From positions 2,356,001-2,420,000 of the forward strand of contig NZ_CP089593.1 of assembly GCF_021249405.1 (NCBI RefSeq): a DNA stretch of 64,000 nucleotides, in the 5' to 3' direction. The notes below the pieces were generated by a model. The model did no database searches. It saw only the letters and a list, made by a program, of their open reading frames with translations, and was not told the DNA's origin. The translations under genes were made by a program, and so were the position numbers. The first letter of the stretch is position 1. Every line of letters starts with the position of its first letter. Shown one piece after another: positions 1-7,137 of this stretch. This stretch comes from Halobacterium zhouii. Its GTDB lineage: Archaea; Halobacteriota; Halobacteria; Halobacteriales; Halobacteriaceae.

Positions 1-150
1 TAGCAGTTCGTCGGTGGCATCCCCCATCGCGCTCGCGACGACCGCTATCTCGTGGCCGGCGGCGACGGCGTCGGCGACGGAGTCCGCGGCGCGCTCGACG
101 CGCTCGCCGCTGCCGAGACTGGTGCCGCCGAACTTCGCGATTACGCGCAT
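1..150 (-). CDS. lysC: Aspartate kinase, N-terminal fragment
   Basis: The minus-strand reading opens MRVIAKFGGTSLG, the N-terminal nucleotide-binding motif (KFGGTS) of aspartate kinases, and continues open for 50 codons to the left edge of the window. The enzyme phosphorylates L-aspartate in the first step towards threonine, methionine and lysine; metX/metY and thrC lie elsewhere in this window. The ATG is at 148-150. Only the first tenth or so of the protein is present, so the regulatory ACT domains cannot be checked. The motif is specific, so the family call is firm. Confidence 0.85.
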   Translation of the reverse strand, partial: MRVIAKFGGTSLGSGERVERAADSVADAVAAGHEIAVVASAMGDATDELL

Positions 151-312
151 CGCCGCTCACCGACCGCGCGAGACGCACTCATTGTCGGGCGTAGGCACTG
201 CCCGGTAGATAACTGCTTGCATCACCGAAACAGTCGCCGGCGACGGGACGACCCGCGTTCGAGACGGCTATCCACCGTCCGGATTAAGGTAGTCGGGTAC
301 GAACGAGTAGCT

Positions 313-702
313 ATGCGCGTCCGAGATGCGGTGGACGAGGACGCCGACGTGCTCGTGACCCTCACCGACGACGACGTGGACGCCGACCGTCTCATCAGGG
401 ACCGAACGGTGCAGGTCGCCGAGATGGACTCGGAAGTCGTCGGCTTTCTCGCGTTCGACACGTGGCGGGACACCGTTCACGTCACTCGCCTCGGCGGCGA
501 TCCCGACGCCGTCGAAGAACTGCTGGGTGCGCCGTGTTCGTTCGCGGAGCGCGAATCGCTACCCGTCGAGGTGGTGTTACTGGACACCGACGAACCGCTC
601 CACGACGTCGTCGTCCGGGCCGGCTTCGACGAGGTCGGACCGGGGCCGATGTTCGACGGCGAGCGAACGCGACGCTACCGGCACGTTCCGACAGCGGAGT
701 GA
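313..702 (+). CDS. GNAT-like small acetyltransferase (putative)
   Basis: A 129-residue acidic protein starting MRVRDAVDEDADVLVTLTDDD. The opening (a strand of the form 'RxAxxxDxxxL', then a helix), the central strand VVGFLAFDTW and a C-terminal 'GFDEVGPGPMFDG' segment match the general plan of GCN5-related acyltransferases. The acetyl-CoA pyrophosphate loop (Q/RxxGxG/A) is not clear. The frame is open further upstream, but the ATG at 313 begins the domain and the upstream residues look non-coding. It is divergent from lysC and convergent with the ABC genes. The substrate is unknown. Confidence 0.5.
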   Translation: MRVRDAVDEDADVLVTLTDDDVDADRLIRDRTVQVAEMDSEVVGFLAFDTWRDTVHVTRLGGDPDAVEELLGAPCSFAERESLPVEVVLLDTDEPLHDVVVRAGFDEVGPGPMFDGERTRRYRHVPTAE

Positions 703-712
703 AAGAGAGGGC

Positions 713-1555
713 CTACAGGTCGGCGCGGTCGAACACGCGGTAGCCCACCAGCGGCACGACGAGGAACCACAGCAGCATCGTCGCGAGCGCCGCCCATTCG
801 GAGAGGTAGATGGGGACGTTCTGCGGGAACAACTGCGCGATGGTGGCCGCGTTTCCTGGGAGGAACTGGAAGACGGCGCTAGAGAACGCCGCCGTCGGCG
901 GCACGCGGTTGAGCAGGAGGTACCACTCTGGCGGCACGCCGGTCGGGAAGAACGACCCGGTCGTGAGGTAGTAGATGGCCATGACGAGGAGCCCCCACGC
1001 GAGTTCGAAGACGACGTAGAACCCGAGCGCGAGTATCGTCGCGCGCCCCGAGTCCTTCGTGGCGGCGGACAGGCCGACGCCGACGGCCGTGTACAACACC
1101 GTGAGCAGGAGCGTCAGTGCGGAGAACACGGCGAACGCGCTCGCGTTGAACGAGTCGTACAGCGCGACCGTGACGACGGCCGCGGCGACCAGGCCGACGA
1201 GGACGGAGACGCCGACCACGGCGGACCGACCGACGACCTTCCCGACGACGGCGTCCCTGCGCGTGTGCGGGAGCGAGAGCAGGAACTTCGCGCTGCCGGA
1301 GTCGACCTCCCCTGCGATGGACTTGTGGGCCATCACGAGCCCCGTGATGGGGATGAGAATCGTGACCGGGCTGATGATGAAGAAGATGAGCCCCAGGCTC
1401 TGCACCTCGGCCTCCGCGCCGGCGGAGTTCTGTATCAGCGTGTACGCGTACGCCGCGCCCGCCATGAACAACACGAACAGCGCCGTCAGCCCCCACAGCG
1501 CCTTCGATCGGCTGGCGTCACGGAAGTCCTTCTTCGCGACGACGCTCCAGGTCAT
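713..1555 (-). CDS. ABC-2 type transporter permease
   Basis: A 280-residue integral membrane protein opening MTWSVVAKKDFRDASRSKALW, the cytoplasmic lead-in seen in haloarchaeal ABC-2 (NosY/CcmB-like) permeases. It is followed by about six hydrophobic segments, including one with the FFIISPVTILIPITGLVMA stretch. Its start overlaps the stop of the upstream ATPase gene by 4 bp (ATGA), so the two are translationally coupled. It is the last gene of a permease-ATPase-permease cluster. Such systems export lipids, drugs or peptides or help cofactor assembly; nothing here identifies the substrate. Confidence 0.85.
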   Translation of the reverse strand: MTWSVVAKKDFRDASRSKALWGLTALFVLFMAGAAYAYTLIQNSAGAEAEVQSLGLIFFIISPVTILIPITGLVMAHKSIAGEVDSGSAKFLLSLPHTRRDAVVGKVVGRSAVVGVSVLVGLVAAAVVTVALYDSFNASAFAVFSALTLLLTVLYTAVGVGLSAATKDSGRATILALGFYVVFELAWGLLVMAIYYLTTGSFFPTGVPPEWYLLLNRVPPTAAFSSAVFQFLPGNAATIAQLFPQNVPIYLSEWAALATMLLWFLVVPLVGYRVFDRADL

Positions 1556-2466
1556 GCGGTCATCTCCTCCTCGGTGTACGCAGCGAAGATGTCGTCGAGG
1601 GAGGCCTCTCGCGTGGAGAAGTCCTCGACCTGGGCGCCCGCGCCCTCGACGGCGTCGAGGATGTCGGTCTTCGCACCGCCGTCCGCGGTGACGACGAGCG
1701 TGTCGCCGTCCGCGGTGACGTCGGTGACGCCAGGCACGTCGCGCACCGCGTCGACCACCGCGGGCGTGACTTCGGTGACGGTGACCGAGAGGCCGCCGCC
1801 ACCGCCCGCGGCCTCCCGCAGGCCGCTGATGGTGTCCTGGGCGACGAGTTCGCCGTCGTCGAGGATGCCGACGCGGTCACACACCGCCTCGACCTGCTCG
1901 AGGATGTGACTCGAGAAGAACACCGTGGCGCCGCGTTCGGCCTCCTCGGTGATGATCTCGCGCATCTCGCGAGCGCCGTTCGGGTCGAGGCCGGTCGAGG
2001 GCTCGTCGAGGATGATGAGTTCGGGGTCGCCGACGAGCGCGATGGCGAGCGCGAGGCGCTGGGCCATCCCCTTCGAGAAGCCGCCGGCCTTCCGGTCCGC
2101 GGCCTCGGGGATGCCGACGCGCGCGAGGAGTTCGTCGGGGTCGTCGTCGGCGTTCTTCGACTCGATGGCGAACTCGAGATGCTGGCGCGCCGTGAGGCGG
2201 TCGTACACCGAGAAGCCGTCCGGGAGCACACCGGTTCGCCGGCGAATCTCGAGGGACTCGTCCTGTGCGTCCATGTCGAGCACCGACGCGCGCCCGGAGG
2301 TCGGGCGTACGAAGTCGAGCAGGATGTCGATGGTCGTGGATTTCCCGGCGCCGTTCGGCCCGAGGAAGCCGTATATCTCCCCCTCTTCGACGGTCAGGTC
2401 GAGGCCGTGGAGGGCGGTGACGTCACCGAACCGCTTGGTGACGCCCGATAGTTCGATAGCTGACAT
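1552..2466 (-). CDS. ABC transporter ATP-binding protein (ABC-2 export type)
   Basis: A 304-residue nucleotide-binding subunit. Walker A is LGPNGAGKST near residue 36, the signature region is SKGMAQRLALAIA near residue 130, and Walker B is LIILDEPSTGLDP near residue 155, followed by the H-loop SSHILEQVE. About 85 extra residues after the ATPase core form a C-terminal domain (DVTADGDTLVVTADGG), as in CcmA/NatA-like exporters. It is coupled to the downstream permease (713-1555) and has a second permease upstream. It probably powers an efflux or membrane-remodelling complex of unknown substrate. Confidence 0.9.
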   Translation of the reverse strand: MSAIELSGVTKRFGDVTALHGLDLTVEEGEIYGFLGPNGAGKSTTIDILLDFVRPTSGRASVLDMDAQDESLEIRRRTGVLPDGFSVYDRLTARQHLEFAIESKNADDDPDELLARVGIPEAADRKAGGFSKGMAQRLALAIALVGDPELIILDEPSTGLDPNGAREMREIITEEAERGATVFFSSHILEQVEAVCDRVGILDDGELVAQDTISGLREAAGGGGGLSVTVTEVTPAVVDAVRDVPGVTDVTADGDTLVVTADGGAKTDILDAVEGAGAQVEDFSTREASLDDIFAAYTEEEMTA

Positions 2467-2569
2467 TGTGCGGGGGAAGACAGCGTGGAGTCAAAGCCGT
2501 TGTGGTGGTTCTCACGCTCAGCGAGACGGGCTGACGGACACGGCCGGCGTCAGTCGTTCTCGCGCCGGT

Positions 2570-3352
2570 TCAGAGGTCCCGGCCGTCGAATCGCCGGGCG
2601 GCGAGCGCGAACCCGCCGACGGTCCACGCGAGCAACACGACCGCGCCGCCCCACTCCGGGATGAGGCCGGTCGGGCCGGAGGTGTTCACGCCGACCGCGG
2701 AGAGCGCGTTCTGGTAGGCGTAGATGGGGCTGAGTTGGATGACGGTGTCGGCGACACCGGGTTCGAGGGAGACGCCGAACTGCGCGGCGAGCACGACCGT
2801 GCCGAGCGCGACGGCGGCGGGCCACGCGAGCGCGAGCATGAAGAAGCCGTAGGCGGCGACGGCGGCCAGCGTCGTGGACGACGAGCGCGCGGTGAACGCG
2901 AGCGTCGCGCCGACGAACGCCGCGCCGAGGAGCGCGCCGAACGCGACGGTGGCGGCGACGGCGAACAGCGAAACCGGGCCGCCGCGGAGCAGGTGGACGG
3001 CGGCGCCGGCGACCACGGACGCGCCGACGGCCGCGAGCACCGCCCCGAGGCGGGCCGCTCCCGCACCGGCGAGAAACTCCGTGCGGGTGTGGGGGAGCGA
3101 GAGCGTGAGGCGACTACGGCCGCTTGCGACGGCGTTCGGGACGGCTTCGTGTGTGAGCGTCCCCGCGGTGAGCGGCACCGCGAACATGAACAGGAGCGAG
3201 AGCACGTCAGTGAGCGGGGACGCGATGGGACTGTTCGTCGACCCGTAGCTGATGCCGGCGGCGAGCAGCGCGAAGAAGCCGACGAAGATGGTGACCGTGT
3301 TGTCCGCGACGAGCATCCGGAGGTCGCGGCGCGCGACGACCGACCACGTCAC
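2570..3352 (-). CDS. ABC-2 type transporter permease (first gene of cluster)
   Basis: A 260-residue membrane protein starting MTWSVVARRDLRMLVADNTV, nearly the same opening as the permease at 713-1555. It has about six transmembrane segments and a LTLSLPHTRTEFLAGA loop that parallels FLLSLPHTRRDAVVGK in its partner. It lies 103 bp upstream of the ATPase gene on the same strand. The complex therefore probably uses two related but different permeases. Substrate unknown. Confidence 0.82.
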   Translation of the reverse strand: MTWSVVARRDLRMLVADNTVTIFVGFFALLAAGISYGSTNSPIASPLTDVLSLLFMFAVPLTAGTLTHEAVPNAVASGRSRLTLSLPHTRTEFLAGAGAARLGAVLAAVGASVVAGAAVHLLRGGPVSLFAVAATVAFGALLGAAFVGATLAFTARSSSTTLAAVAAYGFFMLALAWPAAVALGTVVLAAQFGVSLEPGVADTVIQLSPIYAYQNALSAVGVNTSGPTGLIPEWGGAVVLLAWTVGGFALAARRFDGRDL

Positions 3353-3460
3353 CGCGCCGTCACCCGCTGGAGGGCTGCGTGCATGTCCGTGGGGTCTCAG
3401 CGGGTAGACAAGTGTCTTTCTCCCCGCGTAGCCGGTGGCTGTCCGTGCGGCCGGAGCGTC

Positions 3461-3712
3461 CTATACCACGTCTTCGGGGGCGTGCTGTTCGCGCATCCGC
3501 GTCACTTCGTCGCGGTAGGGCTCCTGTTCCTCCGCGTCCGCGGGTTCGAGTTCGTCGGGTTCCGCCTCGACGGCGGCGGTCGGGTCGCCGGCGTTCAGGG
3601 AGCGCTGCCGGTGGAGGACGCGCTCGCCGTCCTCGGTGGCGTACGTGAGGTCGAGCATCCCCTTGTCGGTGTACTCGCGGTAGACCAGCCAGACGCGTTC
3701 GGTGTCGGCCAT
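3461..3712 (-). CDS. Conserved haloarchaeal hypothetical protein
   Basis: An 83-residue soluble acidic protein starting MADTERVWLVYREYTDKGMLDLTYATEDGER. The N-terminal half looks like a small beta-sheet domain. The C-terminal half is Glu/Pro-rich (EPDELEPADAEEQEPYRDEV) and probably flexible. The ATG at 3710-3712 was chosen because the frame upstream is Arg/Pro-rich and overlaps the uvrC promoter region. No catalytic motif is visible. It is divergent from uvrC; function unknown. Confidence 0.6.
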   Translation of the reverse strand: MADTERVWLVYREYTDKGMLDLTYATEDGERVLHRQRSLNAGDPTAAVEAEPDELEPADAEEQEPYRDEVTRMREQHAPEDVV

Positions 3713-3828
3713 ACGTGGGGGTTCGGATGCCGCCTCCTTCAACTGTTGGGGCCAGCGGACGACAGGATGGTGGCCGAACCCGGGCGTGACCACGCAGTTC
3801 AAACGCTCCAAGCACGTACGGCGGGGCG

Positions 3829-5577
3829 ATGGACGCGGACGACGTTCGCGCACACGCGAGCGACCTGCCCCGGGAGCCCGGCGTCTACCAGTTCCAGCGA
3901 GAGGACGGAACTGTGCTCTACGTCGGGAAGGCCGTCGACGTGCGCGACCGAGTCCGGTCGTACGCAGACCCCAGGAGTGCGCGCATCTCGCGGATGGTCG
4001 AGCGCGCCGACGACCTGGATTTCGCGGTGACGGACACGGAAACCCAGGCGCTGTTGCTGGAGGCGAACCTCGTGAAGCGCCACCAGCCCCGGTACAACGT
4101 CCGGTTGAAGGACGACAAGTCCTACCCGCTGGTGCAGTTCACGGACCACGCCGTCCCCCGCATCGAGGTGACCAGAGACCCCGACGAGGGCGCGGTGGCG
4201 TTCGGGCCGTACACGGACGTCGGGCGCGTGAACGAGGTAGTGAAGGCGGTTCGGGAAGTGTACGGCTTGCGCGGGTGCTCACAGCACAAGTACCGGAACC
4301 GCGAGCGCCCGTGTCTCGACTACGAGATGGGGCTGTGTTCGGCGCCCTGCACCGGCGAAATCAGCGAGGAGGAGTACGAGACGGACGTCGAGGCCGCCAA
4401 GCGATTCTTCGAAGGGGAGACGGGTGCGCTCGCCGACCCACTGGAGCGCGAGATGGAGCAAGCCGCCCAGGAGCAGGCCTTCGAGCGGGCGGCGAACGCC
4501 CGGGACCGCCTGGAGGCGGTGGAAGCGTTCCACGGGGGCGAGGGCGCTGCCGTCTCCGGGCGTGACGAGGCGACGACGGACGTGCTCGGCGTGGCCATCG
4601 AGGGCGACCGGGCGACCGTCGCGCGCCTCCACGCCGAACACGGGCAACTCGTGGAGCGCGACCAGCACGTCATGGACGCGCCCGACACCGAGAGCAAGGT
4701 GGCGGAGGTGCTCGCGGCGTTCGTGGTGCAGTTCTACGCCGAACGGGACCTGCCGGACCGCCTGCTGCTCCCGGAGGCCCACGGCGACGACGACGTGGCG
4801 GCGTGGCTGGACGCGGCGGGCGTGGAGGTGCGCGTCCCGGGGACGGGCCGCGACGCGACGCTCGTCGACCTCGCACTGAAGAACGCCCACCGGCGCTCGG
4901 GCGACCGGGACGAAGTCGGCGCGCTCGCGGACGCCCTGGGCATCGACCGTCCGGCGCGCATCGAGGGGTTCGACGTGAGCCACGCGCAGGGGAAGTCGGT
5001 CGTCGGGAGCGACGTCTGTTTCGTCGACGGGAGCGCGGAGAAGTCCGACTACCGGCGGAAGAAACTGGGCGAGGAGAACGACGACTACGCGAACATGAGA
5101 CGTCTGGTTCGGTGGCGAGCGGAGCGGTCCGTCGGAGCGGCAGACGGCGACGCTCACGACGACCGCCCGGACCCCGACCTGCTGCTCATCGACGGCGGCG
5201 AGGGGCAGTTGAACGCGGCGCTCGACGCGCTCGACGAGGTCGGGTGGGACGTGCCCGCGGTCGCGCTCGCAAAGGACGAGGAGATCGTCGTGACGGCCGA
5301 GCGCACGTTCGACTGGGACGACGACGCGCCGCAGTTACACGTCCTCCAGCGCGTGCGGGACGAGGCCCACCGGTTCGCGGTGGCGTACCACCAGACGCTC
5401 CGGGACGAGGTGTCGACGGTGCTGGACGACGTCGACGGCGTCGGCCCCGAGTTGCGAAAGCGCCTGTTCCGGCGGTTCGGCAGCGTGGAGGGCGTGCGGT
5501 CGGCGTCCGCCGACGACCTGCGGAGCGTCGAAGGCGTCGGCGCGAAGACCGCTGAGACGCTGTCGAGCCGGCTGTAG
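3829..5577 (+). CDS. uvrC: UvrABC excinuclease subunit C
   Basis: A 582-residue protein with the full UvrC order. A GIY-YIG nuclease domain is at the N-terminus ([11 protein letters not shown]...[17 protein letters not shown]), giving the 3' incision. Next come a cysteine cluster ([26 protein letters not shown] spans about residues 148-173, presumably the Fe-S site), a UVR helix-pair, the RNase H-like 5' nuclease domain ([23 protein letters not shown]), and a C-terminal helix-hairpin-helix repeat ([31 protein letters not shown]). The partner uvrB is at 12061-14124; uvrA is outside the window. Confidence 0.97.
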   Translation: MDADDVRAHASDLPREPGVYQFQREDGTVLYVGKAVDVRDRVRSYADPRSARISRMVERADDLDFAVTDTETQALLLEANLVKRHQPRYNVRLKDDKSYPLVQFTDHAVPRIEVTRDPDEGAVAFGPYTDVGRVNEVVKAVREVYGLRGCSQHKYRNRERPCLDYEMGLCSAPCTGEISEEEYETDVEAAKRFFEGETGALADPLEREMEQAAQEQAFERAANARDRLEAVEAFHGGEGAAVSGRDEATTDVLGVAIEGDRATVARLHAEHGQLVERDQHVMDAPDTESKVAEVLAAFVVQFYAERDLPDRLLLPEAHGDDDVAAWLDAAGVEVRVPGTGRDATLVDLALKNAHRRSGDRDEVGALADALGIDRPARIEGFDVSHAQGKSVVGSDVCFVDGSAEKSDYRRKKLGEENDDYANMRRLVRWRAERSVGAADGDAHDDRPDPDLLLIDGGEGQLNAALDALDEVGWDVPAVALAKDEEIVVTAERTFDWDDDAPQLHVLQRVRDEAHRFAVAYHQTLRDEVSTVLDDVDGVGPELRKRLFRRFGSVEGVRSASADDLRSVEGVGAKTAETLSSRL

Positions 5578-5578
5578 C

Positions 5579-5595
5579 ATGAAAATTTGTTTTAG
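5579..5595 (+). terminator. T-rich transcription stop after uvrC
   Basis: Directly after the uvrC stop codon the sequence becomes A/T-rich with two oligo-T runs (AAAATTTGTTTTAG). Archaeal RNA polymerase commonly terminates on non-template T-tracts without a hairpin. The position between two co-directional genes, just before the next TATA box, supports a terminator. Confidence 0.4.
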
Positions 5596-5612
5596 ATAAG
5601 GCAACTGGGCTT

Positions 5613-5620
5613 GTTTTATA
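5613..5620 (+). promoter_or_regulatory. TATA box of leaderless thioesterase promoter
   Basis: The sequence GTTTTATA is centred 27 nt upstream of the ATG at 5644, the spacing that places the transcription start at the start codon in haloarchaea. This supports choosing ATG 5644 over the in-frame codon at 5611, which would lie inside the box. Confidence 0.65.
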
Positions 5621-5643
5621 GGTGTGGGCGGCGAGTACCATGC

Positions 5644-6123
5644 ATGGACCGCCCGGACGAGGCCAGTCTCGCCGACTCGTACACGGAGATGCACGAGATC
5701 CTGATGCCCAACGACACGAACAACCTGGGTCGCGCACTCGGGGGGAGCGTGCTGCACTGGATGGACATCTGTGGCGCCATCGTCGGCCGGCGGTTCACGC
5801 GCCGGCAGGTCGTCACGGCGTCGATGGACCACGTCGACTTCCGGGCGCCCATCGACCTCGGGGAAATCGTCGCCGTCGAAGGGTACGTCTTCGACACCGG
5901 GGAGACCAGCGTCGAGATCAAGGTCGACGTCGCCGCGGAGCGACCGAGCGCGGGCGAGCGGCGCGAAACCGCGTCCTCCTTTTTCACGTTCGTCGCGCTC
6001 GACGAAACCGAATCACCCGCTATCGTCCCCGACCTCGTCTGTGAAACCGACCACGAACGAGAGCTTCGTGATGCCGCCATCGACGAGCGCCGGACGCGGC
6101 GCGAACGGGCGCCCACGCCCTGA
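5644..6123 (+). CDS. Acyl-CoA thioesterase, hotdog fold
   Basis: A 159-residue single hotdog domain. The signature segment LMPNDTNNLGRALGGSVLHW (about residues 20-39) corresponds to the D/N-containing active-site loop and the GG-x-x-L-x-W-M-D start of the long hotdog helix in YciA/BFIT-type thioesterases. A typical SMDHVDFRAPIDLGE strand follows. The family hydrolyses acyl-CoA to fatty acid and CoA in the cytoplasm; the chain-length preference is unknown. A paralogue with the same DTNN...GG layout is at 61126-61575. A leaderless promoter sets the start. Confidence 0.88.
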   Translation: MDRPDEASLADSYTEMHEILMPNDTNNLGRALGGSVLHWMDICGAIVGRRFTRRQVVTASMDHVDFRAPIDLGEIVAVEGYVFDTGETSVEIKVDVAAERPSAGERRETASSFFTFVALDETESPAIVPDLVCETDHERELRDAAIDERRTRRERAPTP

Positions 6124-6141
6124 CAGACACTACGGTTCTCG

Positions 6142-7137
6142 TCAGTCCCAGTCGAGCGCGCCGCCCTGCTGGTACTCCGAGACGTTGCGCTCGAAGAAGT
6201 TCTTCTCCGCGTTCAGGTCGACCTGCTCGGTCATCCACGGGAACGGGTTCTCCGTGCCGTAGACGGGGTCCATGCGGAGTTGCTGGAGGCGACGGTCCGC
6301 GACGTACTCGACGTACTCCGCGAACTGCTCGCTGGACATGCCCAGGACGTCCTCCGGGCAAGCCTCGTGGGCGTACACCTGCTCGAGGTCGACGGCTTCC
6401 CGGATCAGGGACTCCATCTCGGCCTCGAATTCGTCGGTCCAGACACCCGGGTGTTCCTCCCGAACCTGGTTGATCAGGTCGACGCCGAAGTTCAGGTGCA
6501 GCGACTCGTCGCGCATGATGTACTCGAACTGCTCGCCGACGCCGACCATCTTCCCGCGGCGCTTCAGCGCGAGCATCATCGCGAACCCCGCGTAGAAGAA
6601 GATGCCCTCCATGATGACGTAGAACCCCACGAGGTCCCGCAGGAACGCCCGGAGGTCGTCGTCCGTCTCGATGGTGAACTTGGGGTCGTCGACGGCGCGC
6701 GTGAGGTCAACGACGAACTCGTCTTTCTCCGCGATGCTCGGGATGCGGTCGTACATCCCGTACATGTACTCGGGGTCGAACCCGAGGCTGTCACAGCAGT
6801 AGATGAAGGTGTCCGTGTGGACGGCTTCCTCGTAGGCCTGTCGCAGCAGATACTGCCGGCACTCCGGTGCGGTGACGTACTCGTAGATGGCGAGCACGAG
6901 GTTGTTCGCGGTGAGGCTCTCGGCCGTCGAGAAGAAGCCGAGGTTCCACTCCACGAGCTGGCGTTCGGCCTCGGTGAGTTCGTCGTTGTTCCACTGGTAG
7001 ACGTCGTCCTGCATCGCCACCTCCTCTGGCGTCCAGTTGTTCGCGACACCCTGCTGGTAGTACTCGCGCGCCCAGTCGTAGTCGATGGGGAGGATCTTGT
7101 TCGGGTCGTGTTCAGCGTCCGAATCCAGCACCGGCAT
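6142..7137 (-). CDS. nrdB: Class I ribonucleotide reductase small subunit, class Ic-like
   Basis: A 331-residue R2 ferritin-like subunit. Metal ligands can be placed: Glu in FFSTAESL (residue 73), Glu and His in EEAVHTDTF (104 and 107), Glu in IMEGIFF (177), and Glu/His in RDESLHLNFG (211 and 214). The residue that is the radical Tyr in E. coli R2 (E-x-x-H-x-x-x-Y) is Phe111 here, and the first ligand is Glu rather than Asp; both are class Ic traits (Chlamydia type, Mn/Fe cofactor). The ATG at 7135-7137 overlaps the nrdA stop by one base (TGATG); a GTG nine bases upstream is less likely. It supplies the oxidising equivalent for dNTP synthesis by NrdA. Confidence 0.93.
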   Translation of the reverse strand: MPVLDSDAEHDPNKILPIDYDWAREYYQQGVANNWTPEEVAMQDDVYQWNNDELTEAERQLVEWNLGFFSTAESLTANNLVLAIYEYVTAPECRQYLLRQAYEEAVHTDTFIYCCDSLGFDPEYMYGMYDRIPSIAEKDEFVVDLTRAVDDPKFTIETDDDLRAFLRDLVGFYVIMEGIFFYAGFAMMLALKRRGKMVGVGEQFEYIMRDESLHLNFGVDLINQVREEHPGVWTDEFEAEMESLIREAVDLEQVYAHEACPEDVLGMSSEQFAEYVEYVADRRLQQLRMDPVYGTENPFPWMTEQVDLNAEKNFFERNVSEYQQGGALDWD

